The translations under genes and the position numbers were made by a program. From NCBI GenBank assembly GCA_012689375.1, contig JAAZLO010000045.1, positions 1 through 64,000 on the forward strand: DNA of 64,000 bases. The letters run 5' to 3'. Below the pieces are notes generated by a model that ran no database searches, was not told where the DNA came from, and saw only the letters and a program-made list of their open reading frames with translations. Below, one piece after another: positions 1 through 7,897 of the stretch. The number at the start of each line of letters is the position of its first letter. Position 1 is the stretch's first letter. This DNA is from Bacillota bacterium. GTDB lineage: Bacteria > Bacillota > SHA-98 > UBA4971.

Positions 1-521
1 AACGCGTGAAATATGGCAGTCCGTGGTATCTCGGGAAGGCCTGATATCCTGGCGGATGCAGAAAATTCATCAACTACGGGGGGATCTGCAATATATGCCG
101 GAGCATTTATAATACTCGCAATTTCATAGGCAATAAGGGCCCCTAAATTGCAAGCATGGGGAATTTTAGCCGGCTCCATAAGATCCCTTATCATGTTATC
201 ATTTACTTCATAAACCCCGCCTTCTATAGGTTTTAGGAGCCCCCCCCGGCTAATTACTGCCGTAAAATCCGATACCTGACACCCCCGCCTGATGAGGACT
301 TCAAATATATCTTCCACCCTTTTCTTGTACTGATCCATTACTTGTCCAAAAATAGCGAGTTCCTCAGGCTTGTACTTAATTATCTTCCCAAAAACAAGTT
401 TTCTGTTGATATATACTGCAATTTTTGTTGAAGTGGAACCCGGGTTTATCACAAGTATCCTGTAGGCAGCCTGTTTATAATCTTCCCCTTCGGATAGTAC
501 AGGTCGCTCAACCAATTCCAT
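1..521 (-). CDS. buk: Butyrate kinase, partial (C-terminal part beyond left edge)
   Basis: Acetate/butyrate kinase family enzyme that transfers phosphate from butyryl- or branched-chain acyl-phosphate to ADP, giving ATP and the free acid in the cytoplasm. About 173 residues are present; they include the N-terminal phosphate-binding stretch INPGSTSTK, the SRGGLLKPIEGG loop, HACNLGALIAYEIA and the ARISGLPEIPR motif, all typical of butyrate kinases. The ATG at 521 has a near-perfect Shine-Dalgarno sequence (GAAAGGAGG, 528-536), so the roughly 20 residues before the usual family start (MELVERPV...) appear to be real. It follows ptb by 73 bases and is surely cotranscribed with it. The substrate may be isobutyryl-, isovaleryl- or 2-methylbutyryl-phosphate rather than butyryl-phosphate, given the neighbouring leucine dehydrogenase and Liv importer. 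The rest of the gene lies outside the window. Confidence 0.93.
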   Translation of the reverse strand, partial: MELVERPVLSEGEDYKQAAYRILVINPGSTSTKIAVYINRKLVFGKIIKYKPEELAIFGQVMDQYKKRVEDIFEVLIRRGCQVSDFTAVISRGGLLKPIEGGVYEVNDNMIRDLMEPAKIPHACNLGALIAYEIASIINAPAYIADPPVVDEFSASARISGLPEIPRTAIFHA

Positions 522-594
522 AATAGGCCTCCTTTCTATGGTTGAATATGGAGGGTACCCCCGCCCACCCGGAATTGCTTCCGGTACTCCACTG

Positions 595-1491
595 TTAACT
601 GACAACAATCCCCAATGCAAGGGAATAAAATTTTGATTTATATGAATCTGCCCGGGAAGTCAGAACAATGGGGACACTTGCGCCTACCACAACACTTGCA
701 CAGCATTTATCCGCCATGTAGATAAGACTTTTATAGAACACATTTCCCGTCTCTATATCCGGCATTATCAAGATATCGGCCTGGCCAGCAACGGGACTGT
801 CAATCCTTTTGATCTTTGCGGATATAGGAGATATTGCGTTGTCCAAGGCTAATGGGCCGTCAATTATACCACCTTTAATCTGACCCCTTTCCGCCATTTT
901 ACTAATGCACGCGGCATCAATAGTTGCAGGCATACTACTATTCAGAGATTCAATCGCAGCAATAATCGCTACCCGGGGATTATCAATCCCAAGAGTATGA
1001 CCTACATTAATAGCATTTTGGGTAATTTCAACCTTTTCTTCCAGTGAAGGCGCGATATTCATAGCCCCGTCACTGAATATAATTACTTTATCATCTTCAG
1101 GCATCTCAAACACGGATAAATGTGAAAGGAGTCTACCTGTTTTAAGTCCTCTGTCTTTATTGAGAACTGCCTTAAGAATGTCAGCTGTACCAATTAAACC
1201 CTTTACCAGCAAATCTGCTTTTCCTTGCGATATCAGTTGCACGCCTTTATGTGCTGCAACAGATGGATTATTTTCTTCAATAATCTCGTGCCCGGTTATA
1301 TCTACGCCTGCATTATCAGCGGCTATCTTAATTTTTTCAAGATTCCCTATAAGAATGATCTTGGCTATTCCATGAATCATCGCTTCATTTGTGGCAAGCA
1401 ATATCTCGGGATCTTCTGCAGCTACCACCACACATGTCTTAGGACCCCGCGTTTTTGCTAATTGTACAATATCTCTGAGTGTTTTTACCAT
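595..1491 (-). CDS. ptb: Phosphate butyryltransferase
   Basis: Converts butyryl-CoA or branched-chain acyl-CoA plus phosphate to acyl-phosphate and CoA, feeding butyrate kinase next door. The 298-residue length is the usual one. The protein is a single PTA/PTB domain: an N-terminal VVVAAEDPEILLA segment, the ADLLVKGLIGTADILKAVL motif (about residues 93-111), the IIFSDGAMNIAPSLEEK motif (about 137-153), and ADILIMPDIETGN near residue 238 with KSLIYMADKCCASVVVGA after it; all are characteristic. The ATG at 1491 follows an AAGGAGGGAG ribosome binding site. A 231-base gap with a large hairpin separates it from livK upstream. In Bacillus, ptb, a leucine dehydrogenase gene and buk belong to one branched-chain keto acid operon, so the same pathway is likely here. 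A plain butyrate pathway role is the alternative. Confidence 0.93.
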   Translation of the reverse strand: MVKTLRDIVQLAKTRGPKTCVVVAAEDPEILLATNEAMIHGIAKIILIGNLEKIKIAADNAGVDITGHEIIEENNPSVAAHKGVQLISQGKADLLVKGLIGTADILKAVLNKDRGLKTGRLLSHLSVFEMPEDDKVIIFSDGAMNIAPSLEEKVEITQNAINVGHTLGIDNPRVAIIAAIESLNSSMPATIDAACISKMAERGQIKGGIIDGPLALDNAISPISAKIKRIDSPVAGQADILIMPDIETGNVFYKSLIYMADKCCASVVVGASVPIVLTSRADSYKSKFYSLALGIVVS

Positions 1492-1597
1492 ATGTCTCCC
1501 TCCTTATTACCCGTAGGCCTCAATTCCTTCCTGCTGTCAGGATATAAATAATTTATTAAATTGCAAGAGATTTATGGGCTTCCGAATACCATGCCGG

Positions 1598-1647
1598 CAC
1601 ATATTATAAGTAGCCCGCAATTAGACGCGGGCTACTTACAATATGTG
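1598..1647. repeat. Long interrupted inverted repeat between livK and ptb
   Basis: The 11-base arms AAGTAGCCCGC (1608-1618) and GCGGGCTACTT (1627-1637) pair perfectly around an 8-base loop. After a 2-base internal mismatch, outer arms CACATATT (1598-1605) and AATATGTG (1640-1647) extend the stem by 8 pairs. No T-run follows on either strand, so this is not a standard intrinsic terminator. On the minus transcript it would sit about 75 nt after the livK stop codon and about 107 nt before ptb, so it could protect the 3' end of the livK message or partly uncouple ptb-buk expression. Confidence 0.8.
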
Positions 1648-1722
1648 CAACCTGTTACTTATAGCAATATGGTTAATGTTCCAATTATTGTAATTTCCAT
1701 AGAACTTAGAAGATTAATCCAA

Positions 1723-2919
1723 TTAATCCCACACATCTACATATCTTATAAATTTCTTTTCCCCGCCTTCTCCGATAATAAAGAGAAACGAGCCTTTATC
1801 GGAGGGTACACCATCCTTCATTGACCAGGACATTTGAATTCCATCAAAATTCTGCATTTCTCTGATGTGATCCCTAATCATAACCCTCTCTTCCATTAGT
1901 TTCTCGGGATCACCTGTTATGGCCGTTTCTTCAATAGCCCTTTTGATCATGTAAACGCAATCATAGTATACAGTCGACAAAGAAGTTGGGTCGAGTCCGC
2001 CATGATCCTCTCTAAAAGCCTCCCTAAATTCTTTCCAACGCGGTGTTTCTTTTGCTGCATCTAAGTAGCCATAGATATAGCAACCCTTTAGACTCTCTTT
2101 CCCGGTAGTATATAAGGGCATGTCATCTGCACTTCCAAAAATAAGTATCTTAGATTTATCATTCCAGCCATATTTCTCCAATTCAATGATTATTTTCGCG
2201 GCTTTTTCAGAAGTACATACCAATATAAAACCATCAGGTTTATTTGACAATGCCCTGACAACCAACGGACCAAATGTAACCACGTCGGTAGGCACTTCAA
2301 TATTGAGAGTTTCCACTCCGACAGAAGCCAATCCCTCAGCATGGGCATCTGCCATACCTGGCCAACAAGCCCATTTTTCTAAAAATTGAACAACCTTCTT
2401 CATTTCAGGTTGTTCTTCCGCCCATGCGGCAGCAATAGGTGGCAGATGCTTATCTGTAGGCGGAGACCATGAGAGAGTCCAGGGGAAAAATTGAATTGAG
2501 TATTCATACGTAGTGGAAGCTGTCATGCTAAATAGATTATGTTTTACGGCTATAGGCATTGCAGCCATTATACAAGCCTCCGGTACAGGGCCCAATGATA
2601 TAAGGCTCTTATTGGCTATTTTCGCCATTTGTTCAATGGCTTTGTCAGGGCTGACCCCTGTATCGTAATCTACAATTTTTACCGGCTTGCCTTTAATACC
2701 CCCTGCTGCATTAATTTCGCTTGCCGCTTTACGCGCACTCCAAGCCATATATTTACCGATGCTTGCAATTTGTCCTGTCAGACAATTTAGAAAAGGTATC
2801 TCCCATTCATCCACTGCAACCTCGGTAGCTAAAGGTGCGCAAAAACCAAAGTCCCCAAAGCAAAGGAGTAAAATGGTAATAAGCAAAAGACCTAAAACTG
2901 ATTTAGTGTGTTTTCCCAT
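1723..2919 (-). CDS. Branched-chain amino acid ABC transporter substrate-binding protein (LivK-like)
   Basis: Extracytoplasmic receptor of a hydrophobic amino acid (HAAT) importer; type I periplasmic-binding fold of 398 residues. Residues 7-19 are a hydrophobic signal segment after the basic MGKHTK start. The mature part opens with EIPFLNCLTGQIASIG and continues with AASEINAAGGIKGKPVKIVDYDTG, which is the usual first lobe of LivK-type proteins. The ATG at 2919 has a GGGGGGAAAGGAAG ribosome binding site. It is the last gene of livG-F-H-M-K, whereas most liv operons place the receptor first. The two cysteines near the signal (20 and 27) lack a canonical lipobox, since Leu19 and Phe26 precede them, so the anchoring mode is unclear. 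Ligand specificity is inferred from context; amide or urea receptors have the same fold. Confidence 0.88.
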   Translation of the reverse strand: MGKHTKSVLGLLLITILLLCFGDFGFCAPLATEVAVDEWEIPFLNCLTGQIASIGKYMAWSARKAASEINAAGGIKGKPVKIVDYDTGVSPDKAIEQMAKIANKSLISLGPVPEACIMAAMPIAVKHNLFSMTASTTYEYSIQFFPWTLSWSPPTDKHLPPIAAAWAEEQPEMKKVVQFLEKWACWPGMADAHAEGLASVGVETLNIEVPTDVVTFGPLVVRALSNKPDGFILVCTSEKAAKIIIELEKYGWNDKSKILIFGSADDMPLYTTGKESLKGCYIYGYLDAAKETPRWKEFREAFREDHGGLDPTSLSTVYYDCVYMIKRAIEETAITGDPEKLMEERVMIRDHIREMQNFDGIQMSWSMKDGVPSDKGSFLFIIGEGGEKKFIRYVDVWD

Positions 2920-2985
2920 TCTTCCTTTCCCCCCTATTCCAAATACTCACTAATTTTGTTCAATACTCTACCTATCTAACCATTT

Positions 2986-3876
2986 TTATTTGATGCATTT
3001 ATCAATTGTACCCGATGCCTTTCCTGTGTCGCTTCTGTTGAACATTTTAGCTGTCAGATTTATAAGCATCCGTTTTGTAATTAATCCGCCCGGTAACATC
3101 AGAACAATTGCAATTAGGGTTAACGCATAAATAACCTGGCGCCATGATGCAACAGAGCTGGGAAGAAACAGCTGCATACCTTCTAGGATTGGAATTGACG
3201 CAATTATTCCCCACATAGTGGTGTGTCCGCCAACGAAAAGCATACACATGAAGGTCCCGATAATTCCAAGACTGAAGAACTCCGGAAAAAGACTGCCTAT
3301 AAGAAATGCGTATAATGTACCTGCCAAGCCGGCGAGCCCTCCTGCAATGATTTGAAAGAACATGCCCAACCGCTTAATATCGACTCCTGTTGCGGCTGCT
3401 GTAGCTTTGTCTACGAATACGAGGGATGCCGCCCTCCCCAAGCGGGAATGATCTATTTTATATATTAACACCCCTGCACCGGCAAGGAGTAAGTAAGTCA
3501 AAGGCAGCAAGCCTTTAACTTCAGGGATTCCAAAGAAACCGATAGTCCCACCTAACGCCGGGATATTTTCAACAGCTGTTTTAAAAATAAAGATGACAGT
3601 TAACCCTACAATTACTACAGTAAAACAAGGTGCATCACCAATGGTGAATGAAGGAATTAAACAAATTAAAGCACCAATTAGCACCCCGAAGATAAGTATC
3701 AGGGCAAACGGCCATGATAATTCCCGCGCGGCATAGCCGGAGAAATATGCGGAAGCAAGCATACAGGCAACAGTCAAGAAATGAAGTTGACCGACGCGGT
3801 ACGGCAAATAAAGCGACCAACACATAAGTATATTCGTACCTGTAAGTGATAAAAAATAATAAAGTACCGGTGACAA
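2986..3876 (-). CDS. livM: Branched-chain amino acid ABC transporter permease (LivM-like)
   Basis: Second membrane subunit of the HAAT importer; forms the translocation channel with LivH. It has 296 residues and about eight hydrophobic segments. The segment GRAASLVFVDKATAAATGVDIKRLGMFFQIIAGGLAGLAGTLYA (about 148-190) contains the cytoplasmic coupling loop that contacts the ATPases in the LivM family, and a family-like ending VIYALTLIAIVLMLPGGLITKR follows. The start is a TTG at 3876 behind GGGAGGACGG; no better start is seen. The basic, polar C-terminal tail after residue 275 is likely cytoplasmic. It lies 33 bases after livH and 66 bases before livK in one transcript. Confidence 0.9.
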   Translation of the reverse strand: MSPVLYYFLSLTGTNILMCWSLYLPYRVGQLHFLTVACMLASAYFSGYAARELSWPFALILIFGVLIGALICLIPSFTIGDAPCFTVVIVGLTVIFIFKTAVENIPALGGTIGFFGIPEVKGLLPLTYLLLAGAGVLIYKIDHSRLGRAASLVFVDKATAAATGVDIKRLGMFFQIIAGGLAGLAGTLYAFLIGSLFPEFFSLGIIGTFMCMLFVGGHTTMWGIIASIPILEGMQLFLPSSVASWRQVIYALTLIAIVLMLPGGLITKRMLINLTAKMFNRSDTGKASGTIDKCIK

Positions 3877-3909
3877 TTATCCGTCCTCCCGTCCCTTAGT
3901 ATCCATAAG

Positions 3910-4785
3910 TTACGCCTTAATGCCAAATAGTCCTTCAGGCTTTATCAGCATAACAATAAGCATCATCATGAAAGAAATAGCATTTGACCATGAACCCGGG
4001 AGGTACCCAATCGCCATACTTTCAGTAATCCCAAGAAGCAGTCCGCAAACTAAGCCACCTTTCAAATTACCCAGGCCGGCCACTATGGAAGTGGCAATGA
4101 TCTTCATGCCTACGAAATCACCCAGAGCCGGTGATGCCGATCCTAACATCTTAGAAAGCATAATGGCTGTAAGGCCCCCTAAAAGACCTGCTATAGCATA
4201 GCTTATCACCCGCGTCTTGATGGTGGGAATACCAATAATAGATGAGAGTAGACTGTTTTCACTGATAGCCCTCAAGACCCTCCCCTGACGCGTACGATAT
4301 AAAAGATAAAAGAAAGCTAAAACTGCAGCGATGCCTCCAAACAATGCATATGCTTGTCCTGAAGAAAAGGTGATCAACCCAAAGCCGATAACACTTTTCC
4401 CGATCCATTTTGAAGGGAAAGCTATAGGGAACCCATAGTTTAACAAATGAGACATAATATCAGTGATTACTAAAGTCATACTCATGGATACTACAAAGGA
4501 TACATTGATATCTAAACCATGCCTTTTGGCAAGAAGACGAAATATCGGTTCAGTTGCAATGTTTATTGCAATACAGCTACCGATAGAAGCAAGAATAACC
4601 AAAAACACATTGCTTGTATATTTCAGCATTCCCCAGCATACATACATTGACAGTACAACCAAATGGGGGTAAGCAAATTGTATGATTTTAGCAACTAGTA
4701 GCATTAGGTTAAATCCCAATACCAACAGAACATACATGCTACCTAAAGATAACCCATTTAGCAACTGGGCTATGAATACTTCCAT
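3910..4785 (-). CDS. livH: Branched-chain amino acid ABC transporter permease (LivH-like)
   Basis: Membrane subunit of the HAAT importer, partner of LivM. The protein of 291 residues starts MEVFIAQLLNGLSLGSMYVLLVLGFNLML, the hallmark LivH N-terminus, and has about eight membrane segments. The coupling region TRQGRVLRAISENSLLSSIIGIPTIKTRVISYAIAGLLGGLTAIML is clear. It ends with MLIVMLIKPEGLFGIKA, a typical LivH end. I chose the ATG at 4785, preceded by GTGGGGGA. A longer reading from a TTG at 4812, immediately after the livF stop, would add nine residues but has no better ribosome binding site. Cotranscribed with livF and livM. Confidence 0.92.
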   Translation of the reverse strand: MEVFIAQLLNGLSLGSMYVLLVLGFNLMLLVAKIIQFAYPHLVVLSMYVCWGMLKYTSNVFLVILASIGSCIAINIATEPIFRLLAKRHGLDINVSFVVSMSMTLVITDIMSHLLNYGFPIAFPSKWIGKSVIGFGLITFSSGQAYALFGGIAAVLAFFYLLYRTRQGRVLRAISENSLLSSIIGIPTIKTRVISYAIAGLLGGLTAIMLSKMLGSASPALGDFVGMKIIATSIVAGLGNLKGGLVCGLLLGITESMAIGYLPGSWSNAISFMMMLIVMLIKPEGLFGIKA

Positions 4786-4812
4786 CGTTTGCGTTCCCCC
4801 ACTTAATTCCAA

Positions 4813-5517
4813 CTATATTTTGCTACCTAAATAAGCATTATGGACTTTAGGATTACTTATAAGTTCCTGAGCAGGTCCATGCAATACTATCTTGCCAATT
4901 TCCATGACATAAGCACGATCTACAAATTCTAAGGCTTTCTTAGCTTTTTGTTCCGCCAACAAAATAGTATAACCCTTCTTGTTTAAGCCGCGCAAAATAT
5001 TAAAGATTTCACCAATGACTTTAGGGGCAAGGCCCAGCGAGGGTTCATCTACAATAATTAATTTAGGTTTCGCCATTAACGATCTGGCTATCGATAACAT
5101 CTGTTGTTCCCCGCCACTGAGGGTCCCCGCAATTTGATTTATTCTTTTATGCAGAATTGGGAAGGATTCGAATACACTTTCTAAATTATCATTAAAGCAG
5201 TTAGGATTGTTATATGAACCTAATTGAAGATTTTCGAGGACGGTCATTGTTGAAAAAACTAAATGGCCTTCAGGAATAAGACCCAGACCGCGGTTAGCGA
5301 TTTTATCAGTACCGACATTAGTAATTTCCTCCCCTAGAAATATAATTTTCCCGGCACTGACTTTTTGGATACCCATAATTGCCTTAAGCAGTGTTGTTTT
5401 ACCCGCTCCGTTTGCCCCAATCAAGGCCACTGTTTCCCCAGCATTCACGTTGATATTTATATTTTCGAGTGCTTTTATGGGCCCATAGGATACAAAAATG
5501 TCTTCAACTCTGAGCAC
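4813..5517 (-). CDS. livF: Branched-chain amino acid ABC transporter ATPase (LivF-like)
   Basis: One of the two ATPases that power the HAAT importer. The protein of 234 residues has Walker A GANGAGKT (34-41), the canonical signature LSGGE (133-137), Walker B LIIVDE (153-158) followed by PSLGLAPK, and a switch-region sequence ILLAEQKAKKALEFVDRAYVMEIGKIVLHG close to the LivF consensus. The GTG start at 5517 lies inside the end of livG, overlapping by 14 bases, and its ribosome binding site GAGGAGGAT is within livG codons, so the two ATPases are probably translationally coupled. LivF retains a full signature motif while the LivG partner does not. Confidence 0.94.
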   Translation of the reverse strand: MLRVEDIFVSYGPIKALENININVNAGETVALIGANGAGKTTLLKAIMGIQKVSAGKIIFLGEEITNVGTDKIANRGLGLIPEGHLVFSTMTVLENLQLGSYNNPNCFNDNLESVFESFPILHKRINQIAGTLSGGEQQMLSIARSLMAKPKLIIVDEPSLGLAPKVIGEIFNILRGLNKKGYTILLAEQKAKKALEFVDRAYVMEIGKIVLHGPAQELISNPKVHNAYLGSKI

Positions 5518-6292
5518 GGCGATCCTCCTCGCCGAGATAGGCCTCTAGCACTTTCGGATCATTTTGTATATATTCCGGACTTCCGTCGCTGATTTTTTTA
5601 CCAAAATTTATAACTGTAATCCAATCACACAAATCAACAACAAGACTGACATCATGACTTATCAAAACTACGGTAACCCCTGTATCCCTAATATGTCTGA
5701 TAACAGCCTTTACTTCATCTGTCTCGCTGATACCCATCCCTGAAGTAGGCTCATCTAACAGCAACAGTTTCGGATCTGAAACTAAAGCTCTGGCTATTTG
5801 GACCAACTGCCGCTCTACCCAAGCAAGATCCCCGGACCAGCGGTAGGCAAAATCAGCCATACCCACAAATTCTAAAGCTTTAAGGGCCCCTATTTTAATT
5901 TCCTTCTCTTGCATACGGAAGAGATTGGGGCGCCAAAGAAATGTTTTTATAGGATCAGTACCTGCATAATAATACATGCCGGCCATCACATTTTCTAATA
6001 CAGTATCAGGCATCATTTTAGCAGTCTGAAATGATCTTGCCAGCCCCATTCTGGCAATGGTTTGTGCCGGCAAGCCGGTTATATCTACAGAATTAAAATC
6101 AATCCGCCCCTCATTCGGTGAAAGAAATCCTGAAACTACATTAAAAAATGTGGACTTCCCGGCCCCGTTAGGACCGATTAATCCATGGATACTGCCTCTT
6201 TTTATATTTATGTCTAATCCTGTGATCGCCTTTACACCGTCAAAGTGTTTACTTAATTGCCTGGCAGACAGAATCACTTCGTCTGACGTCAC
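5504..6292 (-). CDS. livG: Branched-chain amino acid ABC transporter ATPase (LivG-like)
   Basis: First ATPase of the HAAT importer and first gene of its transcript. The 262-residue protein has Walker A GPNGAGKS (40-47), Gln89 in the Q-loop (ARSFQT), Walker B LLLLDE (177-181) with PTSGMG, and the switch histidine in VVLISHDVSLV. The ABC signature is unusual: at residues 156-162 it reads LAWVERQ where LSGGQ or LAYGQQ is expected, so the Ser and Gly that contact ATP are missing. Similar LPW-x-x-RQ variants exist, as far as I recall, in a subgroup of LivG-like proteins. The start is a GTG at 6292 after AAAGGAGTGATC. A good promoter lies about 90 bases upstream. Confidence 0.92.
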   Translation of the reverse strand: MTSDEVILSARQLSKHFDGVKAITGLDINIKRGSIHGLIGPNGAGKSTFFNVVSGFLSPNEGRIDFNSVDITGLPAQTIARMGLARSFQTAKMMPDTVLENVMAGMYYYAGTDPIKTFLWRPNLFRMQEKEIKIGALKALEFVGMADFAYRWSGDLAWVERQLVQIARALVSDPKLLLLDEPTSGMGISETDEVKAVIRHIRDTGVTVVLISHDVSLVVDLCDWITVINFGKKISDGSPEYIQNDPKVLEAYLGEEDRRAQS

Positions 6293-6377
6293 GCGATCAC
6301 TCCTTTGTTTAGAACACTTACCTTCTGCTGACAGCAGAATACCGGGGAATTACCTTTCATGAAGAATCTTCTGTATA

Positions 6378-6406
6378 AATATATTATATATTCATAATGC
6401 AGTCAA
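6378..6406 (-). promoter_or_regulatory. Predicted sigma-A promoter for the liv operon
   Basis: On the minus strand, TTGACT (6406-6401) and TATATT (6383-6378) are separated by exactly 17 bases, one mismatch each from the consensus. Transcription would begin near 6370, giving a leader of roughly 80 bases before the livG GTG. This suggests livGFHMK is transcribed independently of leucine dehydrogenase, at least in part. Confidence 0.65.
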
Positions 6407-6659
6407 GATATGGCCCAGGATTGTACTCACGTAATTAAGGGTTATAAGAAGATAATATGAGTAATTATGCCCATGTATTAGATAAAAGCATTTCCTAGTT
6501 TTAAATGGGCTTGTTTATCTTCATAAAGAGATTTATGAGGCTTTATATATATAGACAGGAACAGCACAGTACCGGAAAAGCAGACAATAAGCTATTAGGC
6601 CTATTAGCCTAAAGGCAAAGGCAGGGAAAACTACTTTTTAGGATAGTGCTGTAAGCACC
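6407..6659. other. Intergenic region with two short inverted repeats
   Basis: Together with 6293-6406 this forms a 367-base stretch without a gene. Two small perfect inverted repeats are present: TCATAAA-GAGA-TTTATGA (6521-6538) and TTAGGC-CTATTA-GCCTAA (6595-6612). The second is about 50 bases after the leucine dehydrogenase stop codon and may weakly end that transcript, although no T-run follows. The first is an AT-rich dyad upstream of the liv promoter and could be an operator. No T-box or riboswitch-like conserved element was recognised. Confidence 0.45.
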
Positions 6660-7730
6660 CTATGAAGGTGCAAATCTCCCCTTTATCTCACTCGCTTTCG
6701 CTATTCTTTCTTCTGCAAGATAAGATGCGGCTAAATGCGGAGGAAATCCTTTTTGATTTGCCATTTTTATAACGCGTTTTATTGCATCATAAATACCCCC
6801 CGCTTTACGTAGCGCCCTTTCCCTGTTATAACCGGAAAGTTCATCAGCTACATTTATTAACCCACCTGCATTGATAATATAATCAGGCGCATAAAGAATA
6901 CCCAGATCCACCAATGCATCACCACAAGCATCGTCTTTGAGTTGATTATTAGCAGATCCGGCTATAATTTTACATTTTAATTGCATTATCGTTTCTGCAT
7001 TTATTACGCCGCCTACCGCACAAGGGCAGAATATATCACATTCAACATTGTAGATACTGTCAGGAGGGACGGATTTTACACCAAATTCCCTGATCGCCGC
7101 ATCTACCCTTTTCTGGGATACATCAGTAATGTAGATGTCGGCCCCCTCCTCAAAAAGGTGCCTTACGACAGAATAGCCTACTTTCCCTATACCTTGAACT
7201 GCCACAGTTTTCCCTTTAAGAGATCCATCACCAAATACTTCTTCTAAGCATGCGGTAATACCACGAATAACTCCATATGCAGTAATAGGTGAGGGATCAC
7301 CCCCCGCCCCCGGGCCTGAAGAAAGCCCGACAGCATACTGAGTTTCCGTATGTATTATTTCTATGTCCTCCGAACCAATTCCCATATCTGCGGCTGTTAT
7401 ATACCGGCCCCCCATCGTATGAACGAATTTCCCGAACGCTTTTAGCAACTCTTCATTCTTATCCCTTTCAGGATCTCCAATAATAACAGCCTTGCCCCCT
7501 CCTAAATTAAGGCCTGCCGCTGAACTCTTGTAAGTCATTCCTCTTGCCAATCTTAAAGCATCAATGATTGCTTCATCTTCAGATTTATACGGGTACATCC
7601 TGCATCCACCCAGAGCAGGACCAAGGGTTGTATTGTGGATGGCTATGATAGCACGTAATCCCGTCAATTCATCGTAGGCGAAAATCAGTTCTTCGTACCC
7701 ATACCGGGACATTTCATGAAATATCCTCAT
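6660..7730 (-). CDS. Leucine dehydrogenase (Leu/Val/Phe dehydrogenase family)
   Basis: Oxidative deamination of L-leucine, valine or isoleucine to the 2-oxo acid with NAD+ and release of ammonium, in the cytoplasm. The 356-residue protein matches the Bacillus leucine dehydrogenase layout: GPALGGCRM (37-45), the catalytic lysine Lys80 in GLNLGGGKAVI, the TAADMGIG active-site strand (about 117-124), and a Rossmann segment GKTVAVQGIGKVGYSVVRHL (about 172-191). Phe and Val dehydrogenases share these motifs, so leucine preference is inferred. The ATG at 7730 follows AGGAGGAG. It is 167 bases downstream of pnp and 367 bases upstream of livG, all on the same strand. With the importer and ptb-buk it would supply the first catabolic step for branched-chain amino acids. 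Confidence 0.93.
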   Translation of the reverse strand: MRIFHEMSRYGYEELIFAYDELTGLRAIIAIHNTTLGPALGGCRMYPYKSEDEAIIDALRLARGMTYKSSAAGLNLGGGKAVIIGDPERDKNEELLKAFGKFVHTMGGRYITAADMGIGSEDIEIIHTETQYAVGLSSGPGAGGDPSPITAYGVIRGITACLEEVFGDGSLKGKTVAVQGIGKVGYSVVRHLFEEGADIYITDVSQKRVDAAIREFGVKSVPPDSIYNVECDIFCPCAVGGVINAETIMQLKCKIIAGSANNQLKDDACGDALVDLGILYAPDYIINAGGLINVADELSGYNRERALRKAGGIYDAIKRVIKMANQKGFPPHLAASYLAEERIAKASEIKGRFAPS

Positions 7731-7897
7731 AAGGCTCCTCCTCTCTCCTTTTACCTTAAAATATAAAAGCCCGCCATAGGAGCAAATTAAAATACTCTTA
7801 GGTCAGGCTCTATATCCTTGCATCCCCATATGCGTCAGTTAACATTTTTATGGTTGTAATTCACGCTATTCCTTACCGCAGGAAATTCGGGGAATAA

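Noticed and set aside
6293..6659. Leucine T-box or other riboswitch before the liv operon
   Set aside because: No T-box core sequence, specifier loop or terminator/antiterminator pair could be found on the minus strand.
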